Positions 34,511 through 44,220 of a stretch of DNA of 64,000 nucleotides are shown here, piece by piece. Origin of the DNA: Phytoseiulus persimilis (lineage: Eukaryota; Arthropoda; Arachnida; Mesostigmata; Phytoseiidae); the NCBI GenBank assembly GCA_037576195.1, contig CM075104.1:28040211-28104210 (forward strand), written 5' to 3'. The notes under the pieces were generated by a model that was given only the letters and a program-made list of their open reading frames with translations, had not been told where the DNA came from and ran no database searches. Position 1 is the stretch's first letter. Each line of letters starts with the position of its first letter. The translations under genes were made by a program, and so were the position numbers.

Positions 34511-36866
34511 ATGTTCAGGTAAGCTTCCAGGCTTCTGCCATCTACGATTAGACTCCGTGAAGTGCTCCGCCAAGAAAATTCGGGCTTGGACGCACGTCTG
34601 ACTCAATTGTCCGGACAGTGTTCGCAACCGGCTGAATGTAGCTGCCCGGGTCCGAGATCTACGTCGGACCTGGTTTGCACGCGACTGGGAGATCTATCGG
34701 ATCGCTGCTCTAGAGCCTGAACTCCAACCTGGAGGTTCTGAGCATCAACCGAAAGTAGCGATACGGTGTTCAACGAATCACGACGCTCGTGAATGTTGGC
34801 AAGGTCTTTGCAGTGCAGTGGTCGATCGCGGATGCTCAATTTCTGCCGCGATTCGTACAAAAAGAACGAACACGCCAGGTGAGAGCACCGGGAGCCGACA
34901 AGGACGCTGTTCCAGTCTGCGTTTCCGCTTTGTTCGTAGTGGAAGTCTTCGCGCAAACTGCGTTGAGCCCCCTGCGCTCCCGCCGCTGTTGTAGACGTCG
35001 TTTAGTTCCCTTGCGACTAGTACCTTCGCAGACCGTATGGACGGACTATGACCGTACGAACCAGAACATCGACCACATGATGTCGAGCTCGTATGACTCT
35101 TCAGGGTTCAATGATACCAACCCACGAATAACAGCATTCTGGTTGACTGTTTCCGCTGTTTTCTCAGCGTTAGTGTCGAGAGCAATAGCTGTCGCAATAT
35201 TTTGACTCGAGAAGACAAATATTCGTTGCTGGCATGATGCTGCGAGATGCCCTCCCGAAAATCTGTTCAATGCTCCGTCAAAGTTGGCTGTCTCGTCTCA
35301 TTTCGACTTGGTTCTCGTCCGCTGAAAAACGAGCACCATCTGGGAAGCGATTCCAAAGATGTTGCTTGACCTCATTCTGAGTACAGAGCGGAGTACGTTC
35401 GCCGATTTGAGGGATATTGCGATTACCGCTGCCATACAGATTCAGATCGAATCAGAATCCTGGAACACAGTGTCGACAGCCCCATGCATATTTCTCACAA
35501 CATCGATTTGCAAAACTAAGCTGACTTCTCTTCTTCCAGCATTGAGCAACGTGAGGCGATCAAGCGAGAAGCCGCGATGGAGCGTCAGAGAATGGTAGCC
35601 GGGTCGGGTACCTTCTCAACGCACAAAACCGAGACTCAGGACCACACGCTCTTCGAAGCGCCGGTCAAGGTACTTTTCGCCTGAAAGGTTCAATGCCATT
35701 TTGGCAAACTCTCTTATCCACTCGGAACTGAGTTTGTATTCTGCTCCAGGTTGATCGGAAGGATGCGATTGCCCTCATGGCAAGAGGCGTGCTCGGAGAT
35801 TTCCGGGATTTCTCGGAAATTATTCAGGCGTCGTTGGAGCCGATTCCAGATGGTCTTGGCCCACCGCGACCGGCTCAACGGCCGCCCACGACGCCTGTGC
35901 CGAAACCGCGTCTTCCGTCAACGGGACCACCTCCCGTCATTCCTCGGCCGGCGCGGCAACATCCGAAGAGGCCTACCGGGCTCACTTCGCAACCGGATCC
36001 TGGACAGGCTGCCGCTCGGTATTCGATGTCCTGGGCGCCTTCTCGGGTGTCGGGAGCGGCTCGGAAGAAGCCCATCTCGTCCGTGCGACCAAAAGCCGAA
36101 GAGCTCGCGGCTGAGATGAGTCGCGTAGAGAAAGTTCTGGACGAGATGAGGCTCCCTCCTCTGCTCGCCGACATCGAGGATCGAGGACGCCGGCAGCCCG
36201 ACCAAACGTCAGGCGAGATTGGTGCTGTCGAGGACATCCTGAAAAGGATGAAATTGCCTTCGCCGCTCAGCCCCATAAGGAGTCCTGCGAGGAATATGGT
36301 GGCTACGGCGGGGGTTCTACCCTCGACAGCAGCGACAACCGTCGCCAAGTCAGGCCGAAGACTGCCTGGTCGGGCGCCGGCTCGAATCAGGGTCCCCCGC
36401 GTCGCAGAGGCGTCTGTCGTCCCCAAAAGGTACGTTCACGGTCTCCAAGTTCACAGCTCTAATTCTTCGCTTCTCCCCCATCTCCCGCGTGCCACTCTCC
36501 TCGGCAAAAGCTCCGAACGCTTATCGAACCATTCATATTGCAGGGACTTCCGTGACGTTCAAGTTCCGCATCCTGTTGCGGAGCTTTGTTTGTCATCGGA
36601 CAGCTCCGAGAGTGAGGACGACGAGAGGGCCCCTCAGGGCAACGGGCCAGACACGGCAGTCCGTGAGTAGATTTCCGGAGCTTCTTAGCCAAGATTCAAC
36701 GCTGAGCGAAGAGCTCCAGATCATGAGTCGCATTGAGTCTAATGAGAATTCGCTCCTTCAACTTCCAGACAAGTCTCCCGTTGCCACCGGGAAGAGTACC
36801 ACTCGCAAACCGAACACCTCCTGGATGTCTCCGGCAGCGAAGAAACCCCGGGGAGCGACGGCGTAG
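34511..36866 (+). CDS. Short AF4/FMR2 (lilliputian)-like protein, copy 1
   Basis: Five-exon model: 34511-34518, 35540-35669, 35750-36429, 36544-36662, 36769-36866. All junctions are GT-AG and the phases join to 344 codons. Residues 4-65 resemble the AFF N-terminus, which binds P-TEFb: a charged ERQRM helix, LFEAPVKV (LFGAPVKV in copy 2) and LGDFRDFSEII. Residues about 169-188 and 204-222 are two copies of a V-x2-(V/I)-L-x2-M-(R/K)-L-P-x2-L-x2-I motif like the ELL-binding peptide of AFF4. An acidic serine cluster (SSDSSESEDDE) follows at about 290-300. The C-terminus ends KKPRGATA. Family members exceed 1000 aa; the rest, including the C-terminal homology domain, is missing. AATAAA follows 30 bp after the stop. 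The AFF assignment is from motif resemblance, and the last intron is the least certain part. Confidence 0.55.
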
Positions 36867-36895
36867 TGGGCTGAAGAGGGAGCCGCCTGTTCTAA

Positions 36896-36901
36896 AATAA
36901 A
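36896..36901 (+). terminator. Polyadenylation signal of AFF-like copy 1
   Basis: AATAAA 30 bp after the stop codon. It is conserved at 46595-46600 and 58617-58622. Its closeness to the stop suggests the short reading frame is a complete transcription unit, not a fragment cut by a duplication border. Confidence 0.6.
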
Positions 36902-37003
36902 CCGAGTCTCGAAACTAAGAAATTGGTATTCCTTCGCCGAAGCACAGCGGTAGATTAGACGGTCCGAGAGTTGTGCTCCGTTCGCAACCGAGAACACGGC
37001 AAG

Positions 37004-37207
37004 ATGCCGACCATGGGTGCTGAGAAGAAGAAAGCGGGCATCCGAGATGCGCTAGGAGTTCTAGCCGTCAGCGTGATCGGTGAAGTAGGAGTAGGGACCC
37101 TGTTTCCTGGCGAAGAACTCGCGCGGGCGGCAGCAACCTATGTCGAGTTCGATGAGTATCGTTGTGAAATACAAGAGAATTCATCGAAGGCGCCGCGGAC
37201 CCTCTGA
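37004..37207 (+). CDS. Small unrecognised protein, unit 1 copy
   Basis: A 67-aa frame from the second, better-placed ATG (GCAAGATGCCG), starting MPTMGAEKKKAGIRDAL, about 100 bp after the AFF-like polyadenylation signal on the same strand. All three units keep the ATG and the first residues, but the frame fares differently: unit 2 has a stop at codon 9, and unit 3 continues through LNTAFLEGAADPLKDVM before a SINE cuts it. Unit 1 diverges after CEIQ through an indel. No family recognised. It may be a decayed former gene. Confidence 0.25.
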   Translation: MPTMGAEKKKAGIRDALGVLAVSVIGEVGVGTLFPGEELARAAATYVEFDEYRCEIQENSSKAPRTL

Positions 37208-37222
37208 AAGACGTCATGGCAG

Positions 37223-37783
37223 GTGAATGATTCGAGGGGAAACGCCTGGAGAGGAGCGAAACCATCTTTTATTTCGTTGCACTCATCCGCTGAGCTTTGC
37301 GCGAGTAACCTGCAAGATCATTCGAAGAACTGTCCCGAAGGCGACACAACGACACCGCCGTCGTACGAAACGGGGAACAGGGAAAATCACTGGTTGAGCT
37401 TTCCCATACGGACAGTGACATTTCTCCCCAAAGAACGCGGCCGTTGGGACTGGAGTGTTTGTTGCATCACAGTCGGGGGAACAGGGGAAGCAGGGTTGAA
37501 CTCTCGACTTCCTGAGACGCGATTGGAAAGCTCTGCGGGAGACCTGAAAATTTCGCTCGGAGAAACCGAAGACGCAAAAGCTTCAGTGAATTGCGAGGTA
37601 GTCACGGTCGTTGTGGATGGCAGTGCTTCCAAACCAGGTCTTAACGAAACACTCCTGAGGGAAGCAAGGGTTCTCCAAGTTGGACGAGCGCAAGTTTCTG
37701 ACCGGAAGAATCGAGAATCATTGACGACTGGGAACGAACAGCAGCACAACGTCGGTGTCTATTCAACGATGGTTTGCAGGTGA
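37223..37783 (+). CDS. Unrecognised open frame, unit 1
   Basis: 186 codons, conserved in frame over its central part (SSAGDLKISLGETEDAKASVNCEVVTVVVDGS) with 59387-59914 and, to about residue 155, with unit 2 (47093-47420). No domain or signal peptide recognised. Frame preservation across three copies is the only support, and antisense frames are also open. Confidence 0.25.
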   Translation: MNDSRGNAWRGAKPSFISLHSSAELCASNLQDHSKNCPEGDTTTPPSYETGNRENHWLSFPIRTVTFLPKERGRWDWSVCCITVGGTGEAGLNSRLPETRLESSAGDLKISLGETEDAKASVNCEVVTVVVDGSASKPGLNETLLREARVLQVGRAQVSDRKNRESLTTGNEQQHNVGVYSTMVCR

Positions 37784-38651
37784 GAGGGTGAACTCTTGGG
37801 ATCAAGAGCTTGAAGAACTGCCCCGCGTCTTCCGCTTCGGACTCAGCTCGTCTTATGACGTGCCCATTCCAAGGGCCCCGAATGACCGAAACGAGGCTGA
37901 ATCCCTTTTCCGATGACGGAGTCATGACCTGGGTCGTCGACTCGAAGTTACCGCATCCAGGTGGGATTCTTATAAACCGCATTCAAGCCGGTCATCGAGA
38001 TTGCCCATTCGGTGCGAACCGTAGACTTTCTCGCACTCGAAACATGACTTCATCAGAGAAGAGTGTCAGCCTCGTCTCCAAGAGCCTCAACACATCCAAA
38101 TTGAACATCAGCCTCTTGAAGTCCTCATTGTCCCAATTCGGAAATGGTCTCCGCTGGTCTCACAATCTTGGAGAGATAACGCGCGTGGGATAGGTGGTAT
38201 ACAACAGCCGCGACACGTTAGCAGCAACCTTTTGCGAGTTCCTTTGGCACACTTGCTTTAATGACCTCCGATTGCCGCATTTCTTGCGTTCGATTCTCGA
38301 CTCACAATCAGTGTTGCAACGGTAAGTCTTCCTCTTTAAATGGCGCGACCGAAGTCGCAGCTTCACTATATTACTGTAATCACGATCACGTAGGTATAGG
38401 TTGACGGTTCCGTCCTCATTCAGCATTTCAGCGAGGTAGGACACTGACTGAGAAAACTGGTATCGTCTGGAGCGTTCTTCTGGGGGCGCCCCGAGCCTTC
38501 GCAAGAAGCTGGTGGAGCAAGAAGGACGTAACGCAAAACGTTCCCAGGGGAAACGGCAAGCGGCTCCGATGCGTTCCTCGCCAGGCGGCGCTTCTCGAAC
38601 TCAAACTGTAGACGCGCCAACGATAGCAACGTCTAACGGTAGAACCCGATA

Positions 38652-39041
38652 GTGAAGCAGATCGTTCCCCCATGTACGATACCGGTGTTTGCTCTTTTGT
38701 CCATGACTCAGGTGGAATTCCAACTATGGTTGAGAGAAAGAAGGCTTCTGGCGGAAAGAACAGGAAAAGGAAGCTTGAGAGGGCAAGCGAAGCATCAACG
38801 ACGAGAAGCGGTAAGGAGGCAAAGGCATTCCGCGAATTCTTTGAGCCTTAGACTACCCAGGTCTATCACCGTTCCTCGATCTTTCGGATCGAGGAATCGA
38901 ATGCCCATGCAAGAGGCAAGCATCGACCCCTCATGTGTCGATTCTCAGCAAGCTAGGGCGAGCCATGTTGGAGAATCTTATGGGGACCCTCCTGATGGCT
39001 CAGTCGCGCCTCCCCCAAAATCAGCTTTAGGGAACGGATAG
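38652..39041 (+). CDS. Unrecognised open frame, unit 1
   Basis: 129 codons, basic and Arg/Ser-rich, with the identical translation at 60622-61011. Identity reflects recent duplication of the whole segment and not selection. An opposing frame at 38160-38504 is also open and protein-like (NEDGTVNLYLRDRDYS). Coding status is unknown on either strand. Confidence 0.15.
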   Translation: MKQIVPPCTIPVFALLSMTQVEFQLWLRERRLLAERTGKGSLRGQAKHQRREAVRRQRHSANSLSLRLPRSITVPRSFGSRNRMPMQEASIDPSCVDSQQARASHVGESYGDPPDGSVAPPPKSALGNG

Positions 39042-39807
39042 CGAATCACAAGGTTTCACCGACGAGCTCTCTCGTCCCGATGCCCACGTCTCAGTGGAGA
39101 ATCAGACCTGGAACCGCTAAGAAGACCCCTCAAGTTGGCCCGAAGTCTCGCTTAGCGCCCTACCGGATCATATTGGTCGAAGAGGGCCCCCCTCCATGCC
39201 GGATATCGAATTCTCTCTTGATCAGAACCGGCGTCATTTCACTCTGGATTCCTGCAAACGAACCCTTCCGAACGGCCAGCAGGTCATCCGCCGTTGGCTC
39301 GTTGATTCAAATTCATCGGACAGAGCTTGTGGCTTCTGCTGAAAGTTGTTCCAAAAGCCGAATTAATGGAATCTCGCGAAAGCAGGTATCTGTGATTGGA
39401 AACCCTTCAGTGAGAATCTCAGGATTGTGAGGTATGTGGATACAAAAGCAAATCAAGTGTACGTCCGGGAACATTTTTTTTTTTTCTGGCTTCGACACGG
39501 TGTTGTGTTCCACGGAGGAGGGACTCTAGAATCTTCTGCTGGACACGCTACAGGAGCATAAGCTGATGCTTCACGCTTGCCAAAGTTATGATCACGGCGC
39601 GGATACGAAAGTCAAGAAAACCGGCGTGCAGGCTCGGCGGCGAGAAGTGGACCCTCGATCAATTGTCGTACCCCACGGCTGCCACTCGCTGAATCTGCAG
39701 AGGTTATACTTCCTATTCTGTGGATCGGTCTGAAGGTGGGAAATTTCGAGAGACGAGGTTCGATATCTGATCTCGAAGCCGCTATGTGAAATCGCTGGGG
39801 GAGCCGA

Positions 39808-40607
39808 GTGGATAGCGTGAGGACACACCGCGTCCCGACAATCGAAGTTCACGCAGCATTACAGGAAGTCTATCTGGTGTCCGTGGTCGTTTGGTACGAC
39901 ATTCTCTTCAAAATTAACCTTGTGAGCAAAGCGGTTCCGACGCAGGCTGTCAATCTCGCAACCCCTTGCTACCTCATCCAAACTTGTTTGGGTTTCATCT
40001 CGAAATACGCGGTCACAGGCTTCGCTGGGGCTGTGGTGGAGGCGAAGAGAATCGCCCGTCGGATGGGTGTGCGTGATTTTTTACCCAACTCAAGAAGAGG
40101 CTCCATGTGTCAGGAGCGAGAACTTGTTCAGGCTTTTGAACACGACTTCTCCGCTATCCTGAATAGAGTTACAAAAGCCTCACTGGAAGAACGTTTCCAT
40201 TGCTCCATGCTCACCGAAGTCTGCGGAGATTCCTTAAGGACGTCACAGACCAACCAAGCGACATCTCTCCGCGTTACATGAACCTAGAAGAGACACTGAA
40301 GCACGACGAAGGAAGTGATTTAAGCGGAAAGGAGCTCTGCGAAGAGCTTGCACCAATTCGCCAAGTAATACCACGCGAAAGATGTTAACCCCAACAGATT
40401 CTGCAGCACGTCAAGGGTAATTCAGCAATCGATCTATTCCCAATTATTTGGGTAGCGCTGCGAGTTTGGTCAACACTCGCAGTAACTGTACATAGCAGTG
40501 AAAGGAGTTTTTCGAAACTAAAGCTCATCAAAACTCATTTGAGATCCACCATGTCAGATAACCGTTTATCATCACTGGCAGTGCTCTCCATAAAGCACGA
40601 CGAATAA
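39808..40607 (+). pseudogene. ZMYM1-like hAT transposase C-terminal remnant, unit 1
   Basis: The first frame (39808-40281) includes VVWYDILFKINLVSK, then ETGF-like AVTGFAGAVVEAKRIA, and ASLEERF, in the order seen in ZMYM1/hAT-like proteins. The frame then shifts: 40200-40388 gives FLKDVTDQPSDISPRYMNL. After a further break, 40401-40607 encodes 68 residues of the hAT dimerisation region, with SSERSFSKLKLIKTHLRSTM and LSSLAVLSI, ending in TAA. At least two frame breaks make it non-functional as a single protein. Only the C-terminal half is present. The same remnant is at 61777-62576 and is absent from unit 2. Confidence 0.75.
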
Positions 40608-43280
40608 AGCCCGAGAAGTTTTATTTCAAAATCCTCGCTCTCTTTCCTTGGGGTCTCGGCTTCGAACTGAATTCTGTTCATCTGTTGTGCGCCAGTGATT
40701 CACGGCACCAACGATTGGCAATTGGTTCTGCATCGAGTATGCGTGTCGTGCATCAGAGGACTTGTCTATCTATCATATCTCGGGGATATGTTTGTATGAA
40801 TTATGTGGAGGGTAGTAGACTTCGAGGTGGAGGAAAGTTCACGACGATCCGCCCAAGCCTCAATGTTACGAAGGGCCCATACTTTTTGGAGTCAAAAGAG
40901 GTGGTTCCGGCGTGTGACAACTCTCAACAGATCGCCAGCCTGCAGGTGGCACACCCACTGCAATCCGTAGCTGTGAATAGAGATGAAAGACCCGGAAGCT
41001 CCTACAAGTTCGCTTCATAAAAGCCTATCCGGCCTCCGATCCCGATATATGGGAAGCAGAACGCAGAACCTCCGCAGCGGATCATATCTGGATTGGATAA
41101 CGTGAAGTTTGCAATGGCGGTTTCGGCAGCGGAAACCTTGGAGGAGTTCTCGCGCGACGTAGCTCCATGTTTGTTGCGTATGCTTCAAGTTTATGAGAAG
41201 TCATGGTTACCAGTGGTGCGCATGCGCTGTCGGCTCAAACATCGCAGCACACAAAAGTCGGCGGCAGCGACTTCCAAGCATCATGGGTATTGTTCATGGA
41301 CGATCGACGGCCAATGTGTTCACATGGGTCTTTTGCACATTTCGACTAACGCAGCTGCGCGGCATTGGGATGGCTCCGCTCCAGCTGTAAACATTCCATC
41401 GTCAACTCATTTTGGCCCGTCGTTCCGTTGCTCGCAGTGTTCGTTAGAGACGAGATCAGCCAGTGAATCCGGAATTCACTCAGGTCGGGCCCGGTGACTC
41501 GAGCGCCGACTCTTCTATATCTGGTCCAGTTGCGTCCTTGTTCGTCAGGCCCCGCCGCCACATTCAGCTCAACCGCAGCTATCTCCACGGAGTTAGTTTC
41601 GGCACTTCCCTTGGAGAGCGCTAACTCTTTCGTTTTGACTGTAATAAATGGAACCTCTTTCTCAGGGCTGGGATGCTCTCCAGTGCGGAGCCGCGTGGGA
41701 GCGTCGAAGAAGAGTTGCCATGTCGAGTGCAGCAATCTGACTCTGGAAGTTGGGCCGGAATAGCTGACAGACCGAGCGTATTTGATACGTAAGCAGAGAT
41801 TCGGAAGGACTTCAGGAGAAATCGACGAGGTGAGGATGGCATGTTCATCCTGACGTAGGCGATAAAAACTGCGAAGGACCGAAAAACGGGTCTGATGCGT
41901 GATAAATTTTACCGAGGCCAATGATCGAATTGATCGATATCTGCTGTGGCAAAGCTCAAGGGAGAGAGAGGAATGGACTCGGCATTCATCGAGCTCGTCG
42001 GAGGCCTGTATGAAGAAACTTCAACCTCCAGGAAACAGGGACCCATCCCTCCGAGGAAGTTCCCCAAACGGTCGGGTCTCGTCAAGGCTATCCTATTTGT
42101 CTCATTCTCACAGGCTGTGCATCGGAGCGCTGGATAGGAATTTTTCAACATCGAGGGTTGGATTCAGATTGTCGAGACAATGGAAATTCTGAGTGAAAGA
42201 GAAAAAACTCGAGGAGGATGGTCCAACACTCTCATGATTATGGAGCCCTGGGGGATTAGGGATGGATATCTTGCGAAACTTGCTGGAGTTCGAGACAATC
42301 AGCACTGGCGTTTCCTCGGAACGGATTAGACCCAGTCTTCTCCTGATCGATGAAGATTTCCCGGCGATAAATTCCTTGAGCCAAAGGCCATAGCACCCCG
42401 TCTCGAAGTGAGTGTCCTGCTCTCTATCCAAGGAGAGTTCGATGAGTTCCTCGCGCGGTGACGCAGCCGAGCAGTCTACACCGCCGATGGGGAACGAAAT
42501 ACATCTCAGTGTTTCTAGATTCAGTATATCCCCTGATCTGGCTGCAAAATCTCCATCACACTCTGTGTGTGACGGATAGGGGGATCAGCGAAAGTCGTGA
42601 CGCTCGATTCCTCTGCTCCATGAAATTGATTTCGGTGAGGAAGGCGGTCATGGCGGACTTCGCTTGCATTAGATTGATTGATTCAGATTGATTGAATCAG
42701 ACCGGAGACTGATTCGGGGGAATGCCAAGGCCCGTTGAACTGATTTTGTCATTGAAGATTTGCGACATTCGTCCAAGACGAAGGGCTTTCCAAAGCTAAT
42801 CATTCCTTGAGATACACGAGGATGCTCCAGCAGGGGTCCCAGGAATCAACTTCCACTGAAGTCACCCCTCCGTTTCTTGAGCGGCAACTCGGGACAGTAA
42901 CCTGAAGAATTCAGTTCCCGAGCGGTCTCGATGGCGGTATTCGAGCGGAGTAGCGATTCTGACCTCCGATCGAGAGCTAGTTTAACCTCGAGTCCGACAA
43001 CCGTCGATATCGAAGCTCATCGGAGAACTTCCGCTGCTCTCACCGTGAGGATGATCCGCATGACGCTTGCCCCGCGGTTTGCATCGGAACCATGGTTTTT
43101 ACAACGTTTGCATTGAAGGTTCGTTTATATGGCCACTCCCAGACAACCGTGGAAGCTTCTGGTGGTGATAATCTCCTGCTGTCAGGCTCTCGGTTGCGCG
43201 GGACGAATCCAGGACCTGAGAGAGCGGTTTAGTCCAAGAGCGCCGAGCGATACGTGGGCGCTTCTCCTGTCTCTGGGGCG
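40608..43280. other. No gene recognised, junction of units 1 and 2
   Basis: Holds frames such as 41093-41497 (plus) and 41346-41921 (minus, 191 codons) that are duplicated at 63062-63466 and 63315-63890 but match nothing known. The part 40.86-41.76 kb has an older, diverged relative at 48.13-49.0 kb. The part 41.8-43.0 kb repeats 32.2-33.3 kb. Confidence 0.4.
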
Positions 43281-44220
43281 TCTCTGCAATGGATGATGTG
43301 GAAATTCCGGACTGGGGCGCGAAACGGAACAGATTTGTGGCCCGTCGTCGGGTCGAAATAAACGAAACGGCATTCACTGTTTCCAGCTACAAGAAGGCTG
43401 GGGGACTCGAATTCGGTTTCAGCCGAGCAACCCCTTTTGTGGATCGGATCACGGGGTCGGAAATTCACCATGGGTTACGGCTTTAGAACCTTCATTCAAT
43501 TCATCGAGACAGGATCAACCCCGCAGACAACGATATCTGTGGTCACAATGAGCCAAGCTCCATCGGAGAGCAGTGTGGGCAGATTTCGATATGGATGGGC
43601 TCGGAAGCTTCGCTCGGACCCGAATCCGCTCGTTGAATCCGAATCTGCTCTCGATTACGGATCCGACTCGGACAGTTCCCCGGTTGGGGTCAGAAGATTG
43701 CTCGGGTCTCAGGTTCGGGGCATCATTCGCGGGCATTACGGAGATTTCGCCTTGATAGTTTCGGGAAAGAAACATCGAGACGAGTAACTCGACCAACTTC
43801 CATCCCGTGGATCACTGAAACTTCCTCCATAAATCGAACTTATTCGACGAATACCAGTTCCAACGAACCGGTCCTGAGCTAACATTCATGCTCGATTATT
43901 CCGGAGCTCAGAACAGAGCTGAATCCTCGCGGCACCCCGCAGACGGAAGCGAGTCAGTGCGAACCCACGAAAGGGCGCACTCAAATTCCGAAGCAACTGT
44001 GGTGGCGTTTTCTTGCGGTTTGAAGATGGGGTTCCATTGAACAAACACAGCGATTTCTACGAGAGAGAGAGGCAGCAGACCTTACACCACTTTCTCACAT
44101 CTCGAAATGGGAATGGGTCGTAGAAAAGTAGTTTTATAGGGGGCCTCATCCTCGGAATTCACTTTTGTTGAAGACTTCTTGCTAGTTCGTTTCGGCTCCA
44201 ACAAATTCAACACTTTCAAC

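Larger units (their letters stand above)
31965..41800 (+). repeat. Segmental duplication unit 1
   Basis: About 9.8 kb homologous to 41.8-49.3 kb (offset 9710, then 9699 after an 11-bp deletion) and to 55.0-64.0 kb (offset about 21.8-21.97 kb), all in direct orientation. It contains AFF-like copy 1, a small unrecognised gene, and the hAT remnant. From about 38.6 to 42.0 kb it is almost base-for-base identical to unit 3, while 32.2-37.7 kb is clearly more diverged. Confidence 0.9.

Noticed and set aside
41346..41921. 191-codon minus-strand frame, duplicated at 63315-63890
   Set aside because: Near-identity comes from the recent duplication. No domain is recognisable and the plus strand is open over the same interval.
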